Assembly (NCBI RefSeq): GCF_006542765.1
Contig: NZ_SKCD01000097.1
Coordinates: forward strand, 62,001 to 126,000
Length of the DNA stretch: 64,000 nucleotides
DNA from: Paenibacillus luteus
GTDB taxonomy: Bacteria > Bacillota > Bacilli > Paenibacillales > Paenibacillaceae
Direction: 5' to 3'
In this document: in pieces, positions 25,283 to 34,004 of the stretch
Position numbering within the stretch: position 1 is the stretch's first letter
Layout of the letters: each line of letters begins with the position of its first letter
The notes under the pieces: generated by a model
Seen by the model: the letters and a program-made list of their open reading frames with translations, nothing else
Told to the model about the DNA's origin: nothing
Databases searched by the model: none
Made by a program: the position numbers and the translations under genes

Positions 25283-26248
25283 CTATAAGTTGCTTTCATC
25301 AGAAAAATATTCAAAAAATAAGCTCACATCTTTTAAATATCTAGCCATCTCAACAATTTTATCGTCCTCCCAGTCCCACCATTTCACTTTGTTTAGTATT
25401 TGGATCTCTTTTTCGTTAAAACGGAATTTTATAATTTTAGCCGGTACTCCTGCCACAACAGCATAATCTGGTACATCCTTAGTAACAACAGCTCCCGCCG
25501 CTATTATTGCTCCATTCCCAATTTTTATTCCTGGCAAAATAATAGTTCCTGCTGCTATCCATACATCATTTCCCAAAACAACTTTATCATTTTTAGTGAC
25601 TTCGTCTTGTCGGAGAAGTTCTATATCCTTGTTAGTGAATAAATCATTTGGAATAAGTTCATTCCCCCCTAAATGACTATATGGATAATAAATAAAAGGA
25701 TGTGTTGTAATTTGTTCAGTTGGATGATTATGCAAGCCTATCATCGCAGTATAATTAACGGAACAAAACGCTCCTACACTTTCGATATGTGGTACAGGAT
25801 AGCAGTATTTCTCCACCCCGTAACTATATTTCCCGACAAATACTCCGTTTATATCTCTGTTATGTCTAGCTTTAATATTAATTGTGGGCTCTTCTTTTAC
25901 ATTTATAATAGGCGTTTTAAATAAAGAAATATAATTTAGGTCTTCTTCGAATCCCATTTCGTTTAATTGAGATGCAATTTCATTATAAAATGCACTTGAT
26001 ATAATAATTACTACATCCTTTTTATTCTCCATGGATAATACACTTGGTTGTCTTATATTAATACCAAACAATGTTGCATCTATATTCTCAGAATTATTAT
26101 CCGTAAAATAGTTTACCTCTAACGATAGAATCCTTAGACCAGCTAAAACTAGTCTCCCTCCTTTACCACTACCAAAGAGAACGATTTTTTTATTTTTAGT
26201 TAATGGTTCTATGTCAATTAGTTTTTCTATTACGGTTGTTAAATGCAT
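25283..26248 (-). CDS. Two-domain hexapeptide O-acetyltransferase
   Basis: 321 aa. The N-terminal domain (about 15-110) is a Rossmann-like fold beginning VLFGSGKGGRL with TDNN and a SSAFYNEI segment. The C-terminal half is a left-handed beta-helix acyltransferase of the xenobiotic/CatB type, with hexapeptide repeats (GNDVWIAAGTIILPGIKIGN, GAIIAAGAVVTKDV) and the closing GVPAKIIKFRF. It probably acetylates a sugar hydroxyl of the flagellin glycan. The same kind of N-terminal domain occurs on the 570-aa glycosyltransferase at 36853. It is the last gene of the island, next to the IS element. The substrate is not known. Confidence 0.8.
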   Translation of the reverse strand: MHLTTVIEKLIDIEPLTKNKKIVLFGSGKGGRLVLAGLRILSLEVNYFTDNNSENIDATLFGINIRQPSVLSMENKKDVVIIISSAFYNEIASQLNEMGFEEDLNYISLFKTPIINVKEEPTINIKARHNRDINGVFVGKYSYGVEKYCYPVPHIESVGAFCSVNYTAMIGLHNHPTEQITTHPFIYYPYSHLGGNELIPNDLFTNKDIELLRQDEVTKNDKVVLGNDVWIAAGTIILPGIKIGNGAIIAAGAVVTKDVPDYAVVAGVPAKIIKFRFNEKEIQILNKVKWWDWEDDKIVEMARYLKDVSLFFEYFSDESNL

Positions 26249-26335
26249 AGTATCCGCCTCCCTAACACTTACAAATGCCGATAATATTTACTAACAAAAA
26301 TCCGATAAAAGTTTAAGATATTCAATTTAGAATAT

Positions 26336-26368
26336 AACTGTGCCTAAGAGACGCAGCTTAACACAGTA
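26336..26368 (-). terminator. Possible hairpin after the SDR gene
   Basis: ACTGTG..AAG / CTT..CACAGT can pair, just past the SDR stop. No T-run follows, so termination is doubtful. Confidence 0.3.
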
Positions 26369-26374
26369 AATAAA

Positions 26375-27100
26375 TCAGAGTGTTCCATTATCTACATGTA
26401 TGACCGTACCTGTAATGGAAACAGATTGTTCTAATAATAAAAATAATGCAGTACTTGCTACACTATTTACACTTGTTTCTTTTTTCATGGAAGTTCTTCT
26501 ATAGATACGCTGTTTTTGTTCCAAGTTCAAAGATGCATTCATAGTTGTTTCCATAAACCCAGGAACGATACAATTAGATCGAATCCCCTTCTCTCCCCAT
26601 TCTCTTGCGACATTTATCGAGAAAGCCTCTAAAGCTCCTTTTGTTGCTGCATACATGCTGAGCCCTTTATAGCCAGTATGTGCACTAACTGACGAAATGT
26701 GAACAATTGATCCTTGCACCTTATTCAGTAACATATCTCGTATAACATATTTAGTTAAGTTCATAGGTGAATACACATTTACCTGAAACATTTGATCTAA
26801 GAGTTTATTATTTAAATTTGATACAATATCATCATATGCAAACGCCGAATTATTCACTAAACCGTATATGGGTCCAATTTTTTTTATTTGATTTATATAT
26901 AGATTTTTAATTTCTTTTGAATTTGCTAAATCATAAACTAAATGAATATACCTACCTGGGTAATTTGAGATTATATCACTTGTTTCGTTCACATCTGAAC
27001 GGCTTATTCCGATTACACCGTATTGTGTTTCCGACAAAATCTGAAGTGTAATCTCTTTGCCTAATCCTCTGGAGTCCCCTGTGACAATAATCCACTGCAT
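26375..27100 (-). CDS. Short-chain dehydrogenase/reductase, FabG-like
   Basis: 241-aa SDR. Cofactor motif TGDSRGLG at the N-terminus, a NN-S type motif (LVNNSAFA), the catalytic serine in HISSVSAHTG and the catalytic YAATK. The C-terminal TALFLL and SITGTVIHVDNG resemble 3-oxoacyl-ACP reductases. It overlaps the AMP-ligase gene by 40 nt and lies two genes after the ACP gene, so reduction of a carrier-bound acyl group is a reasonable inference. A sugar dehydrogenase of the PtmA type from Campylobacter flagellin loci is the alternative. Confidence 0.85.
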   Translation of the reverse strand: MQWIIVTGDSRGLGKEITLQILSETQYGVIGISRSDVNETSDIISNYPGRYIHLVYDLANSKEIKNLYINQIKKIGPIYGLVNNSAFAYDDIVSNLNNKLLDQMFQVNVYSPMNLTKYVIRDMLLNKVQGSIVHISSVSAHTGYKGLSMYAATKGALEAFSINVAREWGEKGIRSNCIVPGFMETTMNASLNLEQKQRIYRRTSMKKETSVNSVASTALFLLLEQSVSITGTVIHVDNGTL

Positions 27101-28341
27101 ATTCTTGCCTTCTTCCCTGTGCGAGTCGTCTTAATTTCTTCCACAAAATTAATTAATCTTGGTACTTTCCATTCCTGTAGATGCTCTGATGCATGTGCTT
27201 TTATTAACTGTTTTAAAATTTTATCGTCCACTAACTTCTCCTTGACAACATTAACAACAATCAATTGACCTGTAATCTTATTCTCTCTTCCCATAACTAA
27301 ACAATCAAGCACACCAGGCACTTGCATTATAACAGCCTCAACATCAATTGGATTAACTTTGTATCCACCTACATTTATCATTTCATTACCACGCGAAACA
27401 AACCTAAATAATTCTTCCGTCACTCGTTCAACAAGGTCTCCAGTATTATACCAATCTCCGTCTAGATGAATATGATCTGATTGACCAAGCAACGATTTAT
27501 GAAGCCAAAGTTCATTTAATTCATTTATTCGAATAAGTTGAGAAATATTTGAATTAACAATAAAATCTTCTCCTCGGGAAGAGAATAGGCTGCCACCTTC
27601 TGTTGTAGCATACACATTTGTTACTTTAGCGTTAGGAAATAATTGATCAATAGAAATCTTTAGACTTTGATCGAACTTTTCACCGCCAAAAGTTATATTT
27701 TTCACATTTTCATGAATCTCTTTGAAATTCGATAACACCATTCGATAATATGTAGGGGTTGCAGAAATACTAGTAATTCCATATTTCACAATTAACTTTT
27801 CCAAATCAATTTGGCCTAAGTTAAACGCATATATTAAGCTATTTTTATTAAATAGGCTTTGAAAAAACACTTGAATACCTGCTATGTGCGTCGTATTATA
27901 ACACATAGCCCATACGTCTTTTTCGTACTTTTCACCTTGTTTAACAAATCTTGTGATTGTATCGAATTTGTGAGTTATTTTTTTAGGTTTACCCGTCGTA
28001 CCCGATGTATATAGAGCAACATTCCAATCAACTTTGTTTTTTATTTCTTCATTTACTTCATGCATACTTCTATATACTTTAACATTATCAATAGTATATG
28101 TTTTAGTCACTTCAATTAGATTTAAGCCTAATCGTTCTAACTCGTATTTAGAAAAGTCTCCATCTAATATCACAGTTGACTGTTGGTATAGAATACTATG
28201 AATAATTCTAAGAAATATTTCATAAGGATCGTTTTCTTGAACATAAATATACGGTGAATAGCTAATCATATTATTCAAATCATTAATTAAATCAGAATAA
28301 GAATACTCTTTTAGACCGCACGCTAAGAATAATTTTTCCAT
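27061..28341 (-). CDS. AMP-forming acyl-/aminoacyl-carrier ligase
   Basis: ANL-superfamily adenylating enzyme: P-loop YTSGTTGKPKK, core motif YATTEGG, then YNTGDLVER and RGNEMINVGGYKVNP, and the C-terminal lysine in RTGKKARI. At 426 aa it is shorter than typical acyl-CoA synthetases; the shortening is in the N-terminal part. It begins 3 nt after the ACP gene ends, which strongly suggests it loads that carrier protein. The acid activated cannot be predicted from sequence by eye. Confidence 0.85.
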   Translation of the reverse strand: MEKLFLACGLKEYSYSDLINDLNNMISYSPYIYVQENDPYEIFLRIIHSILYQQSTVILDGDFSKYELERLGLNLIEVTKTYTIDNVKVYRSMHEVNEEIKNKVDWNVALYTSGTTGKPKKITHKFDTITRFVKQGEKYEKDVWAMCYNTTHIAGIQVFFQSLFNKNSLIYAFNLGQIDLEKLIVKYGITSISATPTYYRMVLSNFKEIHENVKNITFGGEKFDQSLKISIDQLFPNAKVTNVYATTEGGSLFSSRGEDFIVNSNISQLIRINELNELWLHKSLLGQSDHIHLDGDWYNTGDLVERVTEELFRFVSRGNEMINVGGYKVNPIDVEAVIMQVPGVLDCLVMGRENKITGQLIVVNVVKEKLVDDKILKQLIKAHASEHLQEWKVPRLINFVEEIKTTRTGKKARICSGLLSQGTPED

Positions 28342-28344
28342 AAT

Positions 28345-28572
28345 TTAACTTCTTTCTATCTTTGCTAATACTTCAGCAACTGTACGAACAATACCGTCCT
28401 CAAATAAATCCACTTCAAATTCATCTTCAATGCGCACTGTTAATTCTGCAAGCATTAATGAATCCATTTTTAAATCGTCGCGAAGACTCATTTCTTCTTT
28501 TAACTCTTCAATTGTAGAAGTACCTGCTTCCTCCATCATTTCATTAATTATATCCAATAACTTATTCTTCAT
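28345..28572 (-). CDS. Acyl/peptidyl carrier protein of the island
   Basis: 75-aa four-helix carrier. The phosphopantetheine attachment serine is Ser38 in LKMDSLMLAEL, followed by the acidic helix VRIEDEFEVDL typical of ACPs. The ATG at 28572 lies 8 nt after AGAGGAG; an earlier in-frame ATG precedes this site. Sited between the deacetylase and AMP-ligase genes, it is a specialised carrier, not housekeeping AcpP, which belongs with fab genes. Confidence 0.9.
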   Translation of the reverse strand: MKNKLLDIINEMMEEAGTSTIEELKEEMSLRDDLKMDSLMLAELTVRIEDEFEVDLFEDGIVRTVAEVLAKIERS

Positions 28573-28614
28573 ATTATTATCTCCTCTCATGAGCTATAAA
28601 ACTGTCTATTTCGC

Positions 28615-29511
28615 CTATTTTTTCAACGGGAATATATCCATACAATCATAGCGGTTAAGCCAAAAGTTATTTAAGCCTTGATTCAGACCAATTGATGTGG
28701 TGAATCCTCCTTTAAACCCATTTTCTTTCAGTATTGGTTCTAACTCATTAATCATTTGTTTAGATTTCTCTCCTCCGCCAAATGCTGGAGTATACCATTC
28801 TGTTTTAATGTTTATGCTTTTTTCAATAAATGAAACGCACGGAGCAATCTCGTTACTATAAAACGCCTCAGGATCTTCATTATATGGTAAATGGTCTACG
28901 CAATGAACACCTAAGGTCATACCAGCTTTACTCATTTCTACCCACTCGTTTATACTTATATAGTATTCTTGAATAAATTTTTGTTCACTCTCATAGTTCT
29001 CAAGCAGTTTCTGTAATAAATAATTTCTACTATCCTGTTCCCCGAGAAAGAAATTGAATATATATTTATTGTATCTACGAAATTCATTTTTTTCATAAGA
29101 ATAATACTGGTTACTTCTCTCTTTTATATCTGGTAAAACAAACTCTGTATTAATATCTTCCCATATCTCCTTATCAGAATAAAAGGATAGGATAGCATGA
29201 ACTAGATGGAATGTGGGGATTCTCATTTTCTGCAATGGACCTGACATAACTGTGAAATAGCCTGGAAGTCCCTTTTGCTTTAGAAATGCAAAAGCATTTT
29301 CATATTGATCTTTTGTCCCATCATCGAATGTCAATACACATCGGGGTTTTAGTTTCTTTGGTTTATGCAGGTCGTCTAAACTAACAATATCGTATTTTGT
29401 TGCAATAAATTCAATTTGTTCTTTAAATTCATTTGGAGTTAATGGTACTATTCCATTCCATTTACGATCACAAATGTAATGATACATAATTGCGATATCC
29501 AATTCATTCAC
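28615..29511 (-). CDS. Polysaccharide deacetylase (NodB-like)
   Basis: 298 aa. NodB homology motifs: LTFDDGTKDQ (general-base and metal-binding Asp) around residue 60 and the metal-binding H-x3-H in GVHCVDH around residue 200. There is no signal peptide, so it should act in the cytoplasm on a sugar precursor and not on the cell wall. Placed between GNAT and ACP genes, it could free an amino group for later re-acylation; that order of events is inferred. Confidence 0.85.
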   Translation of the reverse strand: MNELDIAIMYHYICDRKWNGIVPLTPNEFKEQIEFIATKYDIVSLDDLHKPKKLKPRCVLTFDDGTKDQYENAFAFLKQKGLPGYFTVMSGPLQKMRIPTFHLVHAILSFYSDKEIWEDINTEFVLPDIKERSNQYYSYEKNEFRRYNKYIFNFFLGEQDSRNYLLQKLLENYESEQKFIQEYYISINEWVEMSKAGMTLGVHCVDHLPYNEDPEAFYSNEIAPCVSFIEKSINIKTEWYTPAFGGGEKSKQMINELEPILKENGFKGGFTTSIGLNQGLNNFWLNRYDCMDIFPLKK

Positions 29512-29517
29512 CTCCCC

Positions 29518-30606
29518 CTAGTTCGGCCTGTCTTGATCAGAATCACCCTTTGTTACATACCATGCTTGATCGCACAGTATATCTACATTATTTAATAATG
29601 ATGGTTTTAAATACACTGATGCCATCATATTATTGACCTTGTAATCAACAGGTTGAAAGTTCGTTGGTAGAACAGGCTGCTTCATTTCTTTTTTAAAACC
29701 TATCGATTCCAAACCTTTTGCAGTTTCAGCAGAAAAACAATAAAAGTCGATAAATAATACATCCGAACAAAACTCAGCGATTTTATTAGCTAGAAGGATA
29801 GAAGCTACTTGATCTTCAGCAATAAACTCAACAATCCTGCCAACTGTCAAATTTGAGCTCTCTATTTTTTCCTTTCTTACTACAGCCAAACCTAGATATT
29901 GTCCAATGATGCTTTCACAGATGATGATTTCATAATTGAAATATGGATGATCTAGATATCTCCAGTTCAAAAAATCAAAATCTCGTGCAAATCCTAGTGT
30001 TTTTTTTGCAATTCCATTCCAGTAAAAGTCGTTCCATTTGTCTTTATCTAATTTATTACTTATTCGAATGTTTCCTTCTTTATTATTAGACGTTATCTCA
30101 TTGAATAATTTTAATGCTTCCGCGTTTACGTTAAACATCTCCAAAGTTTTGTTTCTATCAACCAGCCCAATCCAACGAGGTACATTTTGGAAAACTTTCC
30201 ATTTCATAAGTTGATATAGTTTTGCTACCGAACGATTGATTCCTAAGGATAATATCATGCTTGGATTTGATTCTATAACTTTATCTAATAAAGCCATTCC
30301 CGCACCAGTATTACGGTATTCAGGAATAACGATCCAATTTGTTAAACAAGCACCGAGTTCCTTTTCACCTCGCACATTTACTTCAAGAAATAATACACCT
30401 AAAAGCCCTATTATTTTCCCATTATCCCATGCTCCTAAAAAACTAACTTCATTTTTTCCACAAATTTTATTATGGGCAGGTGATTTTTTAAACATATGTT
30501 CTATTAATCTATCTTCTTTACTTAATATATGGTTCTTTGCCCAAATATCATTAATTGCTAGTTTCAATTCATCTATATTACTTTCTTTAAAGAAACTAAT
30601 TTGCAT
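29518..30606 (-). CDS. GNAT-family acyltransferase
   Basis: Protein of about 362 aa. The acetyl-CoA-binding motif A is seen as WIVIPEYRNTGAGMALLDKV around residue 100, after GKIIGLLGV. A second, GNAT-like half follows (YLGLAVVRKEK, VGRIVEFIAED), so it may be a tandem GNAT fold. An upstream in-frame GTG at 30624 is an alternative start; neither has a strong ribosome site. It probably N-acylates an amino sugar, with acyl-CoA or the island's ACP as donor; both are possible. Confidence 0.75.
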   Translation of the reverse strand: MQISFFKESNIDELKLAINDIWAKNHILSKEDRLIEHMFKKSPAHNKICGKNEVSFLGAWDNGKIIGLLGVLFLEVNVRGEKELGACLTNWIVIPEYRNTGAGMALLDKVIESNPSMILSLGINRSVAKLYQLMKWKVFQNVPRWIGLVDRNKTLEMFNVNAEALKLFNEITSNNKEGNIRISNKLDKDKWNDFYWNGIAKKTLGFARDFDFLNWRYLDHPYFNYEIIICESIIGQYLGLAVVRKEKIESSNLTVGRIVEFIAEDQVASILLANKIAEFCSDVLFIDFYCFSAETAKGLESIGFKKEMKQPVLPTNFQPVDYKVNNMMASVYLKPSLLNNVDILCDQAWYVTKGDSDQDRPN

Positions 30607-30640
30607 GCGCAGCTGTTCCCACACTTTCCGTAACAGAGAA

Positions 30641-31603
30641 TTATATTTCTACTTGTAGTATTTTTGAATACCATTTCTTAGTCATTTGAATATGATTTTC
30701 AATTCCTAACAGATGCTCTGTACAATTATTCAGAAACGCGTTCGTCTGAAACCAAAGACCTGGCTTGAATTTCTTATCAATTCCATTATTGATACTTAAA
30801 GGATTAATTTGAGTTGATCCAATTTCTTGATACCAAACTTCTTCTAACGGCCTTAATATATAACGAGTTTTATTGGTACATAGTTCTATTCCCCATCTTC
30901 CTGGTGCATTCCAATCTGCGAAATATGAAAAAACAATTCCTTCATTAGTTATTCCCGCACCAGTAAATCTAGCAGCACTTGAATGCCAGTCTAATGCTCC
31001 TGAAACGAAACTTGCTAGTTCCTTTGGAGTACCACCTAAAAAAAAGGCCAAATCTATTACATGAGTTGAGTTTCCAAAAAACCAGTTTTGCAAAACAGAA
31101 GCTGGTTTTTTCAAATGCTTAATTTGGTGACTCCACTCAGTGAACTCAAAATGAAAAGATAATAGCCCTTCATCTTCTATTAAAGTTTTCAATTGTTGCA
31201 CTGATTGGTAGAAACGACGATTATAAGCTACGAAAATACTTGCATTTCTTTTGAGAGCTAATTGTGTCAAAGTTTCTAATTCCTCACTGGTCATAGCAGC
31301 AGGCTTTTCAACTAGAATTCTTTTAAAATCGTTTTCCAATAATATACATGTCACACTATATAGCTCTTCCATACTAACTGCTACAATAGCTATTTCTAAT
31401 TTACTGATTTTTGCAATGCTACTTGCAATTCCACCACTGTAGGGCTTTATCCCAACATTTTCAAAGAAAACGTTACAAGATTTTTCACTTCTACCAACTA
31501 CCTGGAATTGAGCTTGTTGATTGATTAGTACTTTTGCATATTCTTCGGCCATTTTCCCTGTACCTACAATAAGGACTGAAGATGAAGTTAAGTAATCATA
31601 CAT
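30641..31603 (-). CDS. Gfo/Idh/MocA-family oxidoreductase
   Basis: 320-aa NAD(P)-dependent sugar dehydrogenase. N-terminal VLIVGTGKMAEEYAKV for the cofactor, the catalytic-lysine motif VEKPAAM around residue 100, and the C-terminal substrate domain starting at YNRRFY. It overlaps the preceding, related gene by 16 nt. It probably oxidises a ring hydroxyl of the nucleotide-sugar or nonulosonic precursor. Confidence 0.85.
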   Translation of the reverse strand: MYDYLTSSSVLIVGTGKMAEEYAKVLINQQAQFQVVGRSEKSCNVFFENVGIKPYSGGIASSIAKISKLEIAIVAVSMEELYSVTCILLENDFKRILVEKPAAMTSEELETLTQLALKRNASIFVAYNRRFYQSVQQLKTLIEDEGLLSFHFEFTEWSHQIKHLKKPASVLQNWFFGNSTHVIDLAFFLGGTPKELASFVSGALDWHSSAARFTGAGITNEGIVFSYFADWNAPGRWGIELCTNKTRYILRPLEEVWYQEIGSTQINPLSINNGIDKKFKPGLWFQTNAFLNNCTEHLLGIENHIQMTKKWYSKILQVEI

Positions 31604-32562
31604 TGGCTCAACTCTTTTCCAGTAATAGTTACCAAATGGTCCAAAAATTCTTTCAAAAGCTGTTTATGCAATATCATTGATTTATCATAATCCGGTAACC
31701 CAATGCTCTTATTTTCTAATGTGCTTTCTATTAGCTCATTAGTCATTTCACTTTGAAAGGGAATTCTATATGAGTATTTCTCAACATTCCAGTTATCGGA
31801 AGACTTCATAACCGATGCTTCAAATTCACTTTCATTTATCACACATTTCACTTGACTACTGCTAATTTCAATAAGAGTTGGACTTCTTAACTCATTTTCT
31901 GAATAAGATATGAGTGAAAATTGATCCCCAGTTTCAGTGAAACCAAATAATTCTCCAGTGAACTCAATAAAGCCGCTACGTTTACTTTGTAAAATTTCAT
32001 TATCTAAGCTGCTTGAAATTGATATGGCTTTATCATTGACCATATAAGAAAACCAATCTAAAAAATGAATTCCATTACATCCAATCCCTAGATTCCATCC
32101 TTCAACTTTAAAATGAATTGATTCTGCATTTTGAAAAAGAGACTTTATCTCCTGATAGAAGTCTATGATTCTTCTTCCACAGTTTACAAATACCTTTGTT
32201 TCTTGATTTTCAAATAAAACAGCCGCGTTATCAAATTCCAATAATGATGGAAAAAGAAATTTTTCCATCATTAAATACTCAATTTGAAAATCATTTTCAA
32301 ATAAGTAGTTTATAATTTCATATCGCACCAATGAATTTGTTGAAACCACTAAAAAATAAATGCTTTTTGGTAATTGATCGAGCGTTTGTAGTAAATATAG
32401 TTGATGAATACCATTTGTAGATTCCTCAAACCGTGTTTTTGCCATATTTAAAGATCTACTATTAGGATCAACAATAAATATATTTAATGGTTGCTTGACC
32501 TTTCCAATGGCTTGAACATGCCTACTTCCTAATTCACCCGCACCAATTACACATACATTCAT
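31588..32562 (-). CDS. Gfo/Idh/MocA-like protein with altered EKP motif
   Basis: 324 aa. A good Rossmann start (VCVIGAGELGSRHVQAI) and the same overall plan as its downstream neighbour. The usual EKP motif reads MMEKFLFPS, so the proline is lost while the lysine is kept. Overlap by 16 nt with the next gene points to coupled expression and perhaps a heteromeric or two-step oxidation. The activity is uncertain because of the changed motif. Confidence 0.75.
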   Translation of the reverse strand: MNVCVIGAGELGSRHVQAIGKVKQPLNIFIVDPNSRSLNMAKTRFEESTNGIHQLYLLQTLDQLPKSIYFLVVSTNSLVRYEIINYLFENDFQIEYLMMEKFLFPSLLEFDNAAVLFENQETKVFVNCGRRIIDFYQEIKSLFQNAESIHFKVEGWNLGIGCNGIHFLDWFSYMVNDKAISISSSLDNEILQSKRSGFIEFTGELFGFTETGDQFSLISYSENELRSPTLIEISSSQVKCVINESEFEASVMKSSDNWNVEKYSYRIPFQSEMTNELIESTLENKSIGLPDYDKSMILHKQLLKEFLDHLVTITGKELSQCMIT

Positions 32563-32610
32563 AAAATACCTTCCTTATAAACTAACCTATTGCTATATGA
32601 GAGCAACTGT

Positions 32611-33243
32611 TTATTTATTTTCAATAAATTTAACTATTTCATTATATACAAGCATATTACCTGATTTATTCAAGTGATGGTCATCTGATAATATATATTC
32701 GTATAAATTATCTTGATTGATAAACTTTGTCATATCTAGATAGTCATGTCCTTTTTTTAAACACATGCTTTTTATAACTTCGTTATAGTCATTAATTTTA
32801 CTCAACAAATCTATGAATTTCTCATCCATCTTTGTTGATGTTGGACTTATCCCAATACATATAACCTTTACATCGGTCAATTTTTCAATTGATTCGAATA
32901 CCATTCTATAATAGTATGCAAATTCTTCAATATTTAAATAACTTCTAAATTCCAGTGTCTCTCTTGGCCAAAGATCAACGATTCCGATGTGAAGAATAAT
33001 AACATTCGGTTTAAGAAGAAAAATATGATCCAACTTATCTCTTTCATATATCAATTTAATAGTGGACGATCTCACTGCGCGATTAATGACGTAAGCACTC
33101 TCTTTATATCTCATTTGTAATAAATACCCGTATGTGTCTTCGAATTCAATTTCTAATTCCAAACTCTCATCAGGATTATAATCTCGAAAACGAATCGGTC
33201 TCGGTAACGCAAGGGAATCACCAAGAATAATAATTTTGTTCAT
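32611..33243 (-). CDS. SGNH/GDSL hydrolase-like protein
   Basis: 210 aa from the ATG at 33243, 6 nt after AAAGGTGAGG. Block I is ILGDSLALP with the nucleophile serine; block V is DDHHLNKSGN with the Asp-x2-His pair; an IGI-Asp segment (HIGIVDLWP) sits where block III is expected. There is no signal peptide, hence it is likely cytoplasmic. Such proteins in sugar islands act as esterases, deacetylases or, when reversed, acyltransferases; which applies here is unknown. Confidence 0.75.
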   Translation of the reverse strand: MNKIIILGDSLALPRPIRFRDYNPDESLELEIEFEDTYGYLLQMRYKESAYVINRAVRSSTIKLIYERDKLDHIFLLKPNVIILHIGIVDLWPRETLEFRSYLNIEEFAYYYRMVFESIEKLTDVKVICIGISPTSTKMDEKFIDLLSKINDYNEVIKSMCLKKGHDYLDMTKFINQDNLYEYILSDDHHLNKSGNMLVYNEIVKFIENK

Positions 33244-33290
33244 GATATCCCTCACCTTTCAAATAAACTAATATTATTTTTCATATCTAG

Positions 33291-33986
33291 TTACTCACTA
33301 CGTTCTCTGCTCTTCATAATTTTTTCACAGATATAAAAATCAATATTTGAATCTATGTCATGCGAGTCCTCTTGTGTCATTACATATCCTATCGTTTCTG
33401 GTCCTATAAAAGTTTTATTGTCATTTAACCATTCTATGCTTGATATATATATGGCGCCATTTGTTTCGTATGTCGGCGGGATATCCTGTCTTCTTAAATA
33501 ATGTGTTTCTGAAAACAATGGCACTAGTTGCTTTTCTTCATTTATTTTATACATCCAATATGGACTTTTACTTGCTAGCGAAACTGAAACCATAATTTTA
33601 TTTTTATTATCGATAGCTTGCTTTAATGCCTGATCAATATCTTGTACCCTTCTAAGTGGAGAAGTAGGTTGCAATAGGATAACATAATCATAACCAGGTA
33701 TCTCTTTTATAGCATGCAATACAGGAAGGACTCCAGGAGTATCATCAGCAGCCAATGCCATAGGTCTAATAAATGGTATTTTTGCACCATATTTTTCAGC
33801 TACCTCAGCAATTTCATAGTCATCAGTAGAAACAATTAGATGGTCAATATAATTTGATTTCTGCGCTTCCTCTATTGTCCATGCTATTAAAGGCTTATCA
33901 TATAATAACTTTATATTTTTCTTCTTTATTCCTTTAGAACCACCACGAGCAGGTATTATAGCCAATATTTTAGTATTGTTATACAT
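33291..33986 (-). CDS. neuA: CMP-nonulosonic acid synthetase (NeuA-like cytidylyltransferase)
   Basis: Activates a nonulosonic acid (sialic, legionaminic or related) with CTP. The nucleotide-binding signature IIPARGGSKGIKKKNIK opens the protein, and VILLQPTSPLRR and a YETNGAIYI segment follow as in NeuA/LegF/PseF. 231 aa is the normal single-domain length. It lies 18 nt after the epimerase gene. The exact sugar cannot be decided from this gene alone. Confidence 0.9.
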   Translation of the reverse strand: MYNNTKILAIIPARGGSKGIKKKNIKLLYDKPLIAWTIEEAQKSNYIDHLIVSTDDYEIAEVAEKYGAKIPFIRPMALAADDTPGVLPVLHAIKEIPGYDYVILLQPTSPLRRVQDIDQALKQAIDNKNKIMVSVSLASKSPYWMYKINEEKQLVPLFSETHYLRRQDIPPTYETNGAIYISSIEWLNDNKTFIGPETIGYVMTQEDSHDIDSNIDFYICEKIMKSRERSE

Positions 33987-34004
33987 TATTTCACCTATTC
34001 ACAC

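Noticed and set aside
26277..26284. GCCGATAA on the plus strand, resembling a SigD -10
   Set aside because: No TAAA-like element 15-16 nt upstream, and it faces away from every gene in the island.
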